Shown here: in pieces, positions 43,801 to 55,666 of the stretch | How the letters are laid out: every line of letters begins with the position of its first letter | Numbering within the stretch: position 1 is the first letter of the stretch | Assembly: GCA_003971905.1 (NCBI GenBank) | Contig: RSEE01000028.1 | Coordinates: forward strand, 496,001-560,000 | Source: Moniliella sp. 'wahieum' | Taxonomy: Eukaryota > Basidiomycota > Moniliellomycetes > Moniliellales > Moniliellaceae | Length of the DNA stretch: 64,000 bases | Direction: 5' to 3' | Translations under genes and position numbers: made by a program | The notes under the pieces: generated by a model | Seen by the model: only the letters and a program-made list of their open reading frames with translations | What the model was told of the DNA's origin: nothing | Database searches by the model: none

Positions 43801-46446
43801 GCATGCCGGTACCGCGGGGTTTGACTATGCATGGAAGGAACTGGTGACACGCATGCGCGCATCCAACGTGCCTTGCCTTGTCCCGTGTTGCACCAATGTG
43901 TTTGACCGCACGCTGTTTCAACGGTCTTGGCGGCCCCTCGTCGCTGCTCTGGCCCATGGCTTCTCTACCTTCCGTGATGAACAGTTGTTGGAACGTGCGA
44001 TTGCTGGCTTCCGGCAATGCGCTGCGCTCGCTTCGCAGTTTGGCATGGTGGAGCTGTTTGACTTTATGGCCCAGACCTTGGCGGACGCGACGGGCTTGCT
44101 GGACGACCAACTGTGTGTGGGGGTGAACAATGCGCGTGTGGAGCGGCAAGCGCCTGCCTCCCCAACCAAGGAGAACCAACCATTGGACCCAGGAGCCGTC
44201 GCCTCCTTCGATCCAGCCGCGGAGCCAGACGTGCTGGTCGTTGGTCCGTTGAGTGTCGGATTCGGCTTGAATTTCAAAGGCCAAATGGCGGCGGTGGTGC
44301 TGTTCAACATTGCCAATGGAAATGGCCATTCGATCCAGACTTCGTGGCCGGCGATCTTGCGGATTGCCAAAAACCTCTTTGCGCATTCGCTCGTGCCGCC
44401 CGAGCTGAGCAGCATGTTTCTGTTTGGCAAGCCGGCCGAAGACATTCCTCTGAGGCCCAAACGTCTGGCGCATGTGCCCTCCCCCATTCCCGCGGACCAG
44501 GCGGCCTTTTCTCTACCCTGTCATCGTATCTGTTGGCGGGTGGACCGGGCGGGGGCACCGCCCGCTGGGTGGCTACGAGACCACCTACCCCCCTCCGCCC
44601 GATGTCACAGCCGAAGACGTAGAGGCGACCCTGTGCACGCTCGATTGCCTCGCCTCGTGTCGGATTCAGGACATTTTTGCCCAGATGGCCGAGCTGGAAG
44701 GGGAACAGTTGGTCCAAGCTGTCGCCTTGGCACGCGAGCTGGCCGATTGGTACACCCTCGACCGCCTCGCTGCGGCCAAACACGCCTTGGGCCCCGACTC
44801 GGGAAGTTCTACCCCGCGTCGCTCGGCCGATGTGGGCACAACTGGCTCAGCAGGCAGCACCCCTCGTTCTACACCGCGCCCGGTCGTTCAACTGGTCCGC
44901 GGTCAGCTGCCCTACGACCAGCGTCCATGTTCTTGGAGGAACGTCTGACGGAGCTCGTCGTTGCCGGACGCGCGCCCACACAGCCGACTTGGCGCCTGGC
45001 AATGGGCCACTTTGTTGCCATCCTCCCGACGCGCCGCACGCTTCCATCCTTTGCTGGTAGAACGAGCAGTGGTGAGCGTGCTTCGCCTCTTGGCTGTCGC
45101 ACCCATCACACCCGAGCCGGAACCAGAGCCAAAGCCAGAGCCAGAGTCAGAGCCAGCCACGCTGCGCCCCGCACCTCCTTTGTCCGCACCAGCCGCTGAA
45201 CCCGTGGTGGTGACCCCGGCACCTGGGGCGGTACGGGACGAAGCGCTGGTAGCGCTGGACGCACTGCGTGCGATCCCACCGGATTTGGTGCCGGCCATGG
45301 CAGAGCAGCTGATCCTAGGGCTCGGAGCGCTGCTGGCCAGCCGATCCCCACCTCCTCGTCCACCCTACCGAGTGGAACGTGGTGCTGACCCTAGTGGCCC
45401 AGTGTGGCTTTGCGCGCAACGCGGCGGCAAGCGAGCGAGGCGCTGGACGTGGTGCGCGACCTGGCCCTGGGCACGCCCGAACGACCGTCGCTCCTCTCGT
45501 TGGCCAACTACGCAAAGGTTAGACCTGCTGCGGGAATTCGCACTGGCATCCGACGTGGTCGCCGTCGCCCGCGCCCACGCCCACCCGGGCAAACAACCGG
45601 CCCGGCGCACCTTGACGGAGAAAAAGGAGCAGGCCGAGTACGACGCTGCGGCGCAACAGCGCGGCCTAGCTGCGTTGGCTGTCCTAGGCGAACTGCGACA
45701 TGGCGTTCCGCGTCTCCTGGCCACGTTGTCGCCGCCGCCGCCGCGGGCTGGGGCGACCGAGACGTCAGAGGCTGATGCTGAGACTGAGGCTGACTCGCAC
45801 GCTCCCCGCCAGGGACAGGGGGAGGAGTGGGGCGCAATGTGGAGCCGACTATGGATTGGTCTACTGGACGCGCTGGCACAGCAGGTGGTGAATGGTTACC
45901 GTGCCGCGCGGCACGAAGCGATGGGGCTGCTACAAAAAGTGTTGCTGGCGCCCGAGCTGCTGGGCTCGCTGCCGCCCGCGGCGGATGGCGGAGCGGCGGT
46001 GGCAAGCGTGCTGCATGCGGCCGTGTTCCCTGCGCTGGACCTGGCGCTGAGCCCGGGCGCGGCGCACGTCGACGCTGCAGGCGGGCTGGGGGAGACGCAG
46101 GAGAGACTGGGAGCCATGCTGGGCAAGGTGCTGCTGGCGTACCTGCCGACGCTGGCGGCGGGCGAGGAACAGGCCTGGTGCGGGTGTGGGAACCGTCGCT
46201 GGACCTGCTGCGACGGATGCTGGTTGCGGCGCGGCGGACGCGCGGCGCAGCGGGGGCGAGGCAGTGGCCGAGACGGTGAAGAACGTGGTGCTGGTGGTGC
46301 ATGCGGCGGGGCTGCTGGAGCCCGCGGCGGAGAGGCAGACGCCGCTGCAGCAGGCGGTGTGGGCAGCCGCGGCGCCGCGCCTGGCCTCGGCGCTGCCGGG
46401 GTTGCTGGAGGAGGTGTGTGGGGGGCAGCGGGGGGCGAGTGCATAG
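40876..46446 (+). CDS. Sec7-domain Arf guanine-nucleotide exchange factor, GEA1/2-GBF1 type
   Basis: Activates Arf GTPases at the early Golgi for COPI coat formation. Starts MPTAHAEHLVNAEATAVSS. The N-terminal DCB region (to about 41800) includes LALTAFATEAAQRTLFNSL and LLASFVILKAQLREVGGVHA; intron 41810-41897. The HUS region includes FLGMNVMMALVEAHG and LWANYDVEMDADNVVEEL, a variant of the HUS box. The Sec7 domain (about 43190-43800) has EFNRKPKNGIAFFRSHGML, the catalytic-Glu loop FRLPGEAQQISRITETFA and FSVIMLNTDQHNPQ. Downstream HDS regions follow in several frames (SWPAILRIAKNLF, CLASCRIQDIFAQ, LDALAQQVVNGYRAARHEAM), and the end is LQQAVWAAAAPRL before a stop at 46446. Frame changes near 42250, 42625, 43070, 44510 and several more after 44900. 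The Glu-rich/Pro-rich insert near 45110 is low complexity. Confidence 0.92.
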
Positions 46447-47389
46447 TGGCGCGCAGCACCAGCATGCATGCTGCATGCGCCCCGAGAACAATGCAGCTGC
46501 AGGGAGGCAATACAATCCACGCTCCATTACACCCATGAATCATGCATGCATGCTCGCTTAGCGCGTAGCCGCTGGGCTGCTGGCTGGCGTGGTGGGGGCA
46601 GGGCAGGACACGGGTGTGCTGTCGGGTGGGCGATTGCGTGTGGGCGCGGCAGGTACATACAGGAGTGAGACGCAGGAGACCCTGCCAGCCCTGGCAGCTG
46701 GGTACAGGTTTGGCGGACGGCGCACTGGCCTGGCCGGTGGGCAGGCAGTGGCTGGCAGGGATGCAGAGCGCCGATGGCCGATGGGCTGGCGGCATCGGGC
46801 AAGCGCTGGTCGCCTGCCCGGCTGCAGGATGCCACAGGCGGCGGCAGCTGGGCTGAGTGCGCCGGCTGAGCCTGGCTGGGCACGGGCCGTGGGGAGTGCA
46901 GTGCCTGGCATCGACGGTGCATGCAGTCGGCGGGCAGGCAGCAGCGGGCGGGGCAGCGTCTGCGATCGGAGCACGCAGCGCATCTGCCGCACCGCACAGG
47001 CCAGGCCGCAGACAGGCGCAGCAGGCTGCACAGACAGCATCTCGGCTGGCCTGCCGGAGCAGCCAGGCAGCGTACGCGAGCCCAGCGGAGCGCTCTTCGC
47101 TGCCCTGCGTGGGCCCGCACCGCTGAGCGTCTCCGATCGCCAGCAGCAAGCTTTCGTCAAACCGCACGCGTGCGTTGGCCTGCTGGTTGCTGGTGCGCGT
47201 TGCGGTGCAGCCAGAACAGCAGCCACTCCCGCAGCCAGCCAGTACGCAGTCCACTTGCCAGCTACGTGCGTCCTATACTTGCACTGCCCCCCCTGCGCCT
47301 GCCACACCCAATATACCTGCCCTCCACGCACCGCCCTCCTCCTTCGCCCCTCCTTCCCCTCCTCTCCCTCCTTCTCCCCACCGTTCCCC
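46447..47389. other. Intergenic region, very GC-rich
   Basis: No gene supported. ORFs on both strands span it (up to 450 codons) but translate to Ala/Arg/Pro-rich composition typical of shadow frames in GC-rich DNA. The last 120 bases form a pyrimidine-rich leader for the next gene. Confidence 0.5.
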
Positions 47390-50300
47390 ATGGCCGCCGC
47401 AGCGTATGCGCAGGCGCTGTACGAGCGCACCGGCGGCTGTCCCCTCTGGCACCCCCGCCCGCTCCGCCTGGCCGACGTGGCGGTCGAGCGCGACGGCCGT
47501 CTCCATGTCCTCTTCAACTGCCGACGGCCCCCCGCCAATCCCATCGCTTCCTGCCTCGTCTGTGCCATCGTCCTCATCGTCTTCGCTTGCCCCGCCACCT
47601 TCCCGGCCCTCGCTGCCCCTGCCCTCCTCGCCCTCGCCTCCACGCCCCGCTTCGCCCGCTGAGCCTGCCTCGCCCACGCCCCATCCGCATCCACATCCAC
47701 ATCCACATCCACATGCCCATGCCCATGCCCATTCCCACCCCCATTCCCACCCCCATTCACCACCCCCCCAGCCCCGCTCGCCTTGCCGCCCCGCGATGTC
47801 ATCACCTCCACCCTCGCCCTCGACGGCCCCCGCTGCTCCTCCTCTGCCGCCTGGGTCCGTGCCGAGCCCGGAACGCCTTCCCGCCTCGCCTTTTCTCTGG
47901 GCCCTGACCCCGGCGCTGTGCTGGTTGCACGCAACCCTGTTGTCCAGCATGCCGCCCTCAGCCAGGAGACCGCACGCGCCTACTTGGCCGCCCATCGCTC
48001 CTGGATCTTCGCCACGTTTGCCGCCTCGTACGCGTTGGAGCCCCACGAACCCCTTGTCCTCCTCACTTCTGTTCAGCTCACATCCGACTGGGCTCTGGCC
48101 GTACATGCTGGAAGCGAGCGGGCTAGCGACGTTTCTTTCTACGTCCCTGCCCACTCTACCCAGAAGAGCACGGGCTTCTGGGGATATTGGGGGCACGCTA
48201 GCCCTAGCACCTCCCTCCAATATGGGCCCTACCGTGGCCCTGACACCAGTGGTTCTTTTACTCCCACCTCCGCTCCTAACCCACCTGGGTGTGGACCCGA
48301 CGGTGAGGAGCCCAGAGGTCTCGTAGAGCCCGCCAACAGCCTTCTTTCTCTTGGTCCGGACCCTACTGAGCTTGCTTCTTCGTCCTTGCCCTCTGCACGG
48401 TCCGACACTCTCAAGCATCGGTCCCCTACTACGCCCCGGCATGCATATCCTCCGCCGCCCGACACCGTCAGCTCGTCAGGTCTACCTCCGAACCTGTGCC
48501 CCCGCAGAAAGATCGGGTGGTGGCACCCCAGACCTTCCCAAGACCCTCTCTCCTCCGTTCCACAGGGCCCGGCTCACTTCGTCGCATCCCCCTCCCCTCC
48601 ATCTTGTACCACGAAGTGAGCCGCCCTTTATCTCTGGGACCGATGCCAATGTGGATGTGCAGGACTCCCTCTTGCATGGCTGGCATGGCATGCAGGATGT
48701 GGTGCAGCAGGGTGAGCAAGGTACGTTTCTCTTTTCTCTTCCCTCCCCCCTTTTCCCCTGCTAGTAGACAAACTAACTTTCCGCTTGCCGATCCATCACC
48801 GAGCAGGTATCGTTCCGGACCAATGCATCGTTTTTCAGCGCGAGTCGATCCATTTCAATCGATTTGGCACCCAGCCACGCCCACACGCACGCAGGGGACC
48901 CAAGCAAAAGACGAACAATAAAGACGAACAAGCGGAAGGTGGTCCCAGCGGTAAAAAAGTCCCCAACAGTGCTCCGGTTACCGTGCCGCGGTTTGTTCCA
49001 GCCTGGGGAGTCCCCTGGCCAGGCAGCGGAGGAATCCTTCCTTGTGCAGGGGACGACTCACCTCTTTCAGGCTGGGACAAGGCTCGGAATCTGCGAGGTC
49101 TTCCCCCCCGACCCGGAACCGATGAAGATCAAGTATCGTGCGACCCTCTGCTTGTCCTTCATTCCATCCTGCGCTGGAATGCCCCGGCGCAGGCCGAATT
49201 TACCTCTGCATCTGACCAACTGGCATTGGAGCTATTGCGTCTCGGTTCCCTCTCCAAGGAGGAGGATCACTTGGGGTACGAGGACCCACGGCTTTCATTT
49301 TCCCAACAGCAGCGTACCTGGCCTTCATCCACTACGTCTTTGGTTCCATCCTCTTTACCTGCTCACTCTTTGGAATCTCCCACAGCATCCACGTCGCCCC
49401 AACAGGGGTTATCGGTCCGAAGGACTAGTACAGCCATCACAGGCGGAGGGGTGGAAGATCCAGGCTCCCCATCTTTGGTGGATACCAATACGCTTGCCTA
49501 TCGTCTGTGGACGGCTGCGGCGACTTGGTTGGAGGTGGAAGTGGGAAAGAATGGTCTGGTGTGGGGCAAGCTTCGCACCGTTCCACGTTCCCCGAAGGGC
49601 ATTTTCTATGGGACGGACGAATCGGGCCTGGCCGATTTTGTTCCCTCCATGACCCCGACGGCTGGGACGAGTCACCGCACGTCCCGTGCCTCCCTGGTCA
49701 GCCGGGAAGGCTTGGGCCTCCATTTGGACTCGGACACTCTGGATAGTTATTCCACCCCAACGATTACCACTCCCAGCACACCCAGCTTCCTTACCTTCTT
49801 CCGCCCCACTTGCGACCAGGAAATGACCGCACTCGTTCCGCGCCCGTCGAACAGTCCGTTCACCGCCCCGTATCCATCCGCGCCTCCACCTGGGGATCTC
49901 CACAACGAAGCCCGGCCTTGCCCGAAGAAGACTACGGCCCGACAACGCGGTCTAGGCTTGCTTCTCTCTCGCTGGTCAAGGAGGGTGAGGTGGTAGGCTC
50001 GCTGGAGGATCCTGGGCGCCAGCCGAACTCAGTCCGACCACTTCCGCCTTGGGTTCCGCATCGTCAGCTTACCATCCGCTGCGGCGTCAATCGGCCATGG
50101 TAGACCGCTTGGACACGGTCCAAGTGGATTGGGCACTGCGGCGAGACTCGTTTTCGTCTCATGCGCATACGCATACGCATACCCATGCGCCAGCGCCGCC
50201 TCCCTGGACCCCACAATCGACCGCTCGTACTTTCCCCCTGGCTATGCACCCACCACCACCACCACCGCCACCGCCACCAGCACCAACATCAACATCAATC

Positions 50301-51183
50301 CCCCACCCTCCTCCATCTCACCATACGCATCTTCACCTTACTACCCTCCTCACTCGGCACCCCAGCCGTACCGTTCTGCGCTGCGGTACGAACCGTCGCA
50401 CCCTACTGCGCTACCTCACCGTGGGCCGCGCGAGTCGACTTCCCACCTCGCCTCGGGCTTGGGGGGCTACTTCCTAGTGGATCCCTTGGCCGCGCCTACC
50501 GCGACCGCGAACTCGACTTCGAACCCTACGTCGAATTCTACGTCGAACCCTCCTTCGACTTCTGCTTCGAGCGCCGCGGCATCAGCTAGCTCTCCAAGCA
50601 CGATGCTCAACCCAGGACCGTCTCATCGTCCTGCCGGCGGCTTGGGTGCTCATGCGCGCATGCGCATGCCCATTCTCATGCGCTTGCTCGTGCTCATGTT
50701 CATGTACCTTCCTCTGGCGGGCGGTGGAGCTCAAGCTCCATTCCGGTTGCCGCTTTGCTCGCCACACACCTCCTCCCCCTTTCCCCCCCACGCACCAACG
50801 CGACGTGCTCCCCCCGCCTCCTGCCCATCCGCAGCCGCACCCTCATCCTCATCCTCATCCTCATCCTCAGCCGCAGCCGCAGGCGTACCCGTACCCGTAC
50901 CCGCATACCGACGCACCTGCCTACCTGCCCCCCGGGCCGCGGTTCGACCCGCGCCGACCGCCCGCACCCGCACCTGCACCTGCACCTGCACACGTACCTG
51001 CACACGTGCCTGCACCTGAACATGGCCCTGGCCTTGGTCGACACTTTCACGATCCGTACATTTCGCTTTCCTTACGCCTCGGCTGGCGACGGTAGTCTCG
51101 GGTCCTCCGATTCCAGCCCCGGCACCTTTTCGCCCACTTACTCCCCGCATGCTTACCCCAGTCCGCCCCCGCGTGCGGCGTAG
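47390..51183 (+). CDS. Large uncharacterised protein, possibly a basidiomycete-restricted family
   Basis: Starts MAAAAYAQALYERTGGCPLW (leader TTCCCC before ATGG), followed by DVAVERDGRLHVLFN. A His/Pro/Ala tandem-repeat segment (47691-47764) comes next, then VITSTLALDGPRCSSSAAWV, AVLVARNPVVQHAALSQE, YLAAHRSWIFATFAASYAL and PLVLLTSVQLTSDWALAV. This succession of a PLW-type start, a GRLHVLFN-like line, a binding-like mid-domain and a VLLTSVQLTSDWA-type line resembles a family I associate with basidiomycetes, without known function. The intron 48721-48806 joins QQGEQ to GIVPDQCIVFQR in phase. The rest is Ser/Pro-rich with dinucleotide-like coding repeats (50845-50880, 50965-51010) and ends AYPSPPPRAA. 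Frame changes are frequent, especially after 49980. The boundaries and single-gene status are likely but not certain. Confidence 0.55.
47691..47764 (+). repeat. Coding tandem repeat (His-Pro / His-Ala / His-Ser)
   Basis: Repeats of CCACAT/CCCATG/CCCATTCCCAC encode a run of alternating His with Pro, Ala or Ser. This could bind metal ions or simply be replication slippage. Confidence 0.7.
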
Positions 51184-51322
51184 ATCCCCCCCTGTGCTGT
51201 GCCCTGATGTGCTCTGTTCTCGCCCCCATTTTTTTGCTTGTGTTTTGGTCGTTGTGCTGTGTGGTGTTTGTGTGGTTTCGTTTCCCCATCGGATCGGGCT
51301 TCGTCAGTACCTTTATATCCCC

Positions 51323-51324
<2 letters not shown>

Positions 51325-51360
<36 letters not shown>

Positions 51361-51480
51361 TCTTGCTCTCTTGCTCTCGCGCGCCCTCTCCCTCTCTCTT
51401 GCACCTTTTTGTCCCCCCCCCCCTGCTCTCCCTCTCTCGCTCTCCCTCTCTCGCACTTTCTCCCCGCCCCCCTCTCCGTT
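51325..51480. repeat. CT-rich microsatellite
   Basis: About 15 pure CT dinucleotides near 51328-51358, then imperfect CT/CCCT tracts to 51480, just after the end of the 47.4-51.2 kb gene. Confidence 0.85.
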
Positions 51481-51892
51481 CTCCCCGCGACACCTATTTC
51501 CTTCCATCCTCGATTACTTCCCTCTTCCCTCTTCCCTCCTCCCCGTACCCCCTCCCTACCTCTCTCGTTTGGCTCGCTGCTGTGATCAGCGCTCAGCTCA
51601 GCGCTCAGAATGATGCACGATGCACGATGCACAATGGATGGCGGTGGTTGCAATAGACGTGTGCTCGCGCTATGGTAGTGCGTCCGCTCGACTTGGTACC
51701 CGGTAATAATAACCAGTCTGTAGATCTGGGATACTCGATACGCCCGGTCGATAGGGATGGTCCATGGTGCATCGAATCCCATACAGGCACACGGTGAACA
51801 TACCATTCACTCGTTGTTCCATCAAGAACGGGCTGGAGCATGTAGCAGGCCATAGTGCGTAGTGGTGGATGCCAGCCATGCCTTGGCTCAAT

Positions 51893-52255
51893 GCTAAGCG
51901 CTAAAGGCTAAAGGCTAAAGGCTCAGACCCAGGCTCAATACAGTGCAACAAAAAAGGTACCGAAATTAAATACGTCGTCCGGCATATCACATTTATCACA
52001 TTCATCACATACCGTCACATGTCACATGTCAGAAGGCCTCAGGCTACCGGCTACCCCTCCCGCAGCGCCACAGTGCAGCAACGCGGGGGAGGTGCCAGGA
52101 GGGAGGCCAGGGTGCGCCAGGGTGCACCTCGATTATAGTAGGTCCTAGGTCTTAGAGCTTAGATTCTAGCGCTTTTAGCACTTCGTACTTAGTCCTTAGC
52201 ATTTACAGGGTTAGAGCTTAAAGCGTAAAACTTAGAACTTAGAGCTTAGACGCTA
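51893..52255. repeat. Degenerate short-word repeats (GCTAAAGG, CTTAGAGCTTA)
   Basis: Three tandem copies of GCTAAAG at 51898-51920 and at least five spaced copies of a (C/G)TTAGA(G/A)CTTA-like word at 52145-52255. Confidence 0.6.
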
Positions 52256-53689
52256 GCCAGCCTGCCAGATGCAGCATGCCAGAAGCCCGATGGTCCATGG
52301 TCCACGGTCCATGGCAGAACGACAAAGTCAGTCTTCGATTCTCCAGCCTATAGTAGCGTGCCTGGCTTCGCTGCAGAGTCTCCCACGTTTCTCCCCTCAG
52401 GCCCAGGTCGTCCCCTCTGCGATCGGCGTTCGCACAGACGTTCGATCACCGTGAACGAGGTGAGCGGGGGGTCGCTGAGCACGGTTCTAAGCTTGGCGCT
52501 GGAGCTTGACTAGACTGGCCAATTCTGGCCGAAAGCCGAGGCCTCGACAGGGTCGAAAGTCGAACGCTTTACCCGGTTTATGCGCGTAAGGCGTAAGGCG
52601 TAAGCTCGCATTGCACTCATCGATCATTGATCATCTCGCGCTGAGGCTCTTCAAGCTTCAAGCTTCAAGCTTCAAAGCTAGCTTCAGCGCTTCCGCGTCA
52701 GCGTCAGCGCTCATCGACACCTATCATATATCATCTCATAGATGCCGCCCCATCTGCATCAATCTTACATCGTTTAAAGGTCTCAGATCGTTCCTTCTCC
52801 GATCTTCTATCTTTTCTGTCCACCTACGGCGTTACAGCGTAGCAGACGTAGGCGCGCAAACCCGTAGTAGGCAGGCACAAACCCCAAGTAAAACAGGCTA
52901 TATAATAGGTATTGACGATATTGACATTTGACCCTGTCGCTGGCAGGTAATGCCAGGGTCCTTGACGCCACGCCGTCTTTTTCATCCAACCGCAGCGTAG
53001 CGCGTATCATCGATCCTCGTACAATCGTTAATCAACGTACGCAACGGTGCAAGCTTGGACGGTGATCGACGCTTGATCAATAGATGGGCACTGGGCAATG
53101 TTCCAGCATAGGATCGATGATCGGCCTCAGGCCTCAGGCGCTCAGGCCGGTCAATATCGATGATCTCAAAGTGGCAATGCGTTGATGCATATCGGTGGTG
53201 GTAATGCATAATGGAGTTTTGCTAGTTGGGCCCGTGTTGGACCCTGTTGGGCCCCCAGGGTGCATGCTGGTTACGGGTTCCGGGTGTCCGCATGACTGGC
53301 ACCAGCATCGGTGCCGGATGCAGTCCACGTGCCGCGGAAGGCTGGGATGCTCGATGCTGGGGCTTGGCCACCCCCCCTCTTGCCCCATTTCTGTGATGGT
53401 GTGAACGTGAGAACGTTCAGTTGATCGATGATCCGAGAAAACAAAGAGGAAATCAGACTATACAAGGCGACAGGGTTTAACGTTTACATGTTTACAGGTC
53501 TCTTGCGCTTATATTTAACCTGAAGTCCGTCTTGGGCCCTCTGTGTTTTTCTCCACATGCACCATTCATGTTTCTTCCCGCCATGAAATAATTAAGCGAT
53601 CGTATCCTTCAATTGTCATGACAGCCACCTACTTTCCCCATTCACATCTGCAAAATGGATGTTGATATCACGAGATAGCGGTGGAGCCA

Positions 53690-54600
53690 TAGGGTGAGAC
53701 TCTTCTTCCGTGGTCAAATGGCCCCGGGAACGTTGACTCATTCTACGTTTATGGTGCACTTATTTTGGGAAAGGGTTGGCCTTCCTCCAGCAACCGGAGA
53801 ACAAAAGAGGGTGCGTTTAACGCTATCTTTACTGATTCCTCCCACCGTGGGCAGGGCCCAAATGCTGTATGACGAGCTCTACTTCAATTGATCAAGGAGG
53901 CCCTCAGCAAGCCTAAAGTAAACATGTCTCGACCCACGGAGGACGAATCGCTCTGATTACTCCTCCGTCTCTTTTTTCGCCAGCTGAAGCGGTTTGTAGA
54001 GCGCCAATGAGATTTTCTGCGTCGCTGGTGATGCCTTTACCATCATTCCCCTTTACCCTTCTGAAAGGATCGGCTTTGTGGTCTGCTCAGTCTGCGACCG
54101 CTTGACCCCTTCAGCTCGCAGTGTCGCTGCCAACCATTTGTGCCAATCCGTGGCTCGTTCGAGCAGGATACGGAATACCAGGGATACGGAACATATGCAG
54201 GACACCCTGCTCGATCCACACTGCGCTATACACGAGGTTAAGTGCTATTCAGTCCCGGCTTCTTGGCATTCAAATGGGTGATCTTGTTCTAGCCAAGCCC
54301 AGGCTAAGGGTGTGCCATGTGAGATTCTCTAGCAGGCATATGATGGAGGGCAACCACAGTAATCTCTCGTCGCCGAAAGCCCGGTGAGATTGATTGGCCC
54401 TGCTCCCCTGACATCAATGAGCCAATCTGCACCGATATGGAGACGGAGGATGGCTCTCAATGAGCGCTGGTTTCGAAATGCTTCCACAATTTGCGTTGTT
54501 CAGCCTAGTGTTGGCACAGGGCGCTTCGGAATGAATGGACTTAGCCTTTTCTTTAGCCAAGCCAGGTAAACATCGCAATAGCACCGTAGGAATCTCCATG
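53690..54600 (+). pseudogene. Possible decayed gene or unassembled exons
   Basis: Open stretches on the plus strand have protein-like composition: in one frame, DSFYVYGALILGKGWPSSSN followed by GAFNAIFTDSSHRGQGPNAV; next LIKEALSKPKVNMSRPTEDE; later DPFSSQCRCQPFVPIRGSFE. They are interrupted by stops and lie in different frames, with no intact start. I recognise no family. It could be a pseudogene, a multi-exon gene with errors, or chance. Confidence 0.25.
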
Positions 54601-54875
54601 TAAATGAAACTGGGCGACCAGCGGAAGTATTATCAGTCACTAACCCACTACATCAACATACTCGACGCCCATTTTACCTGAACCTCTATAACCTCTCTCG
54701 CCTCTTGGGGCCACACCCTAGCGTGGACTGCCGTGCAAAAACAAATATCAGTAAAGCATGCCTTGTTTTATTCCATAACCAGTTCAACACATGTACAGAG
54801 ATCGGTGGAGGTCTTGAAAGGATGGATGCATAAGGTCCCACAGAAAAGCCGTGGCATACGTCTGCCCAGCTTTGC

Positions 54876-55666
54876 TTATGCCGGCAAGGCTTGACGGACC
54901 GGAACAGGTGCCGATGGGACCTCCGCCTCGGTCTCGGTCGGAGCAGAATCCGAAACCGGCCTGGGCGCCACTGGCTCTGATGTTGGTGGAGTAGGCAGCA
55001 TGGTGATCGGGACCGCATCTTCTTCGCCTTCATTTTCCATGACAAACTCTTGTTGCTCCCGTTCGATCTCCTCGAGCTCGTGAAGAACCGCGTCCTCCTC
55101 CTCAGCAGTCATATGAGAGGAGAGAAGTTGGTCGATTTCCCTTTGGGCGGCTTGGGCTTCAGCGGTGTCCTCCATGAGCTTCTCGACGCTCTCAGCATTC
55201 ATCACCCTGTGGATATCCTTGAGTACTTCATTCCCCTGTTTGAGACCATAGGCCACGGCTTCTTGGATTTGGGCAAATTCAACTGTGGAAACCTGGGGAG
55301 AAGTGTCACGATAAGCATCGTCTCATTTAGGAGAAATAATAGCACACATACTAGTTGCTCCAGCGCTTCAAGTTGTCCATCCGTCTTGGCCAAAAGCGAG
55401 TCATGATACTTCCTCCTGCGAAGTGCTGTTCGGGCCTTTTCTCTCTCCCCTCGCCCCAGCGCGATTTTGGCCACTTCTTGTTCGCGGGCTGAGATAACGG
55501 CGAGCTGGACAAAAGACAGAAGGCTGTCAGCACACACAAATGGGCGGTACAAGAGTTAACCCACCTTGCGCTGGTATTTCTGAATGCGGTCGCGCTGCAA
55601 CTTGAGTTCCAGAATGGCACGGTCTTGAGAAGTGATCTTGGGCCCCTTGGATCCGGACTGGCCCAT
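54876..55666 (-). CDS. VPS20: ESCRT-III subunit Vps20 (CHMP6)
   Basis: Nucleates ESCRT-III filaments on endosomes for multivesicular-body sorting. MGQSGSKGPKITSQDRAILE fits an N-myristoylation signal (Gly2, Ser6) and the Vps20 start. It continues LKLQRDRIQKYQRK, the basic helix region with SAREQEVAKIALGRGEREKA, and HDSLLAKTDGQLEALEQLVS. The Snf7 core continues VEFAQIQEAVAYGLKQGNEV and an acidic C-terminal part follows (LLSSHMTAEEEDAVLHELEE), ending VPVRQALPA. Two introns, 55564-55505 and 55351-55293, have GT-AG ends and preserve the frame. Three exons give a complete protein of about 223 residues with no frame change, unlike the neighbours. The gene diverges from the permease gene over a shared 196-base promoter region. 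Confidence 0.95.

Larger units (their letters stand above)
51184..54875. other. Repeat-rich region (3.7 kb) without a clear gene
   Basis: A CT microsatellite (51325-51480) is followed by GCTAAAGG repeats (51893-51921), CTTAGAGCTTA words (52145-52255), GCGTAAG repeats (52583-52602), CAAGCTT repeats (52652-52672) and GGCCTCA repeats (53118-53140). The 53690-54600 part is listed separately. Confidence 0.6.

Noticed and set aside
47691-47764. Regular short repeats resembling a CRISPR-like array
   Set aside because: Units are 6 bases with no spacers, lie in a coding frame, and the genome is eukaryotic.
45896-47934. Long minus-strand ORFs (more than 450 codons) opposite GEA and the next gene
   Set aside because: Composition is Arg/Ala/Pro/Cys-rich shadow of GC-rich coding DNA; the plus strand has recognisable domains.
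51325-51480. CT tract considered as a transposon end or telomere
   Set aside because: Simple dinucleotide repeat with no terminal inverted repeats or telomere units.
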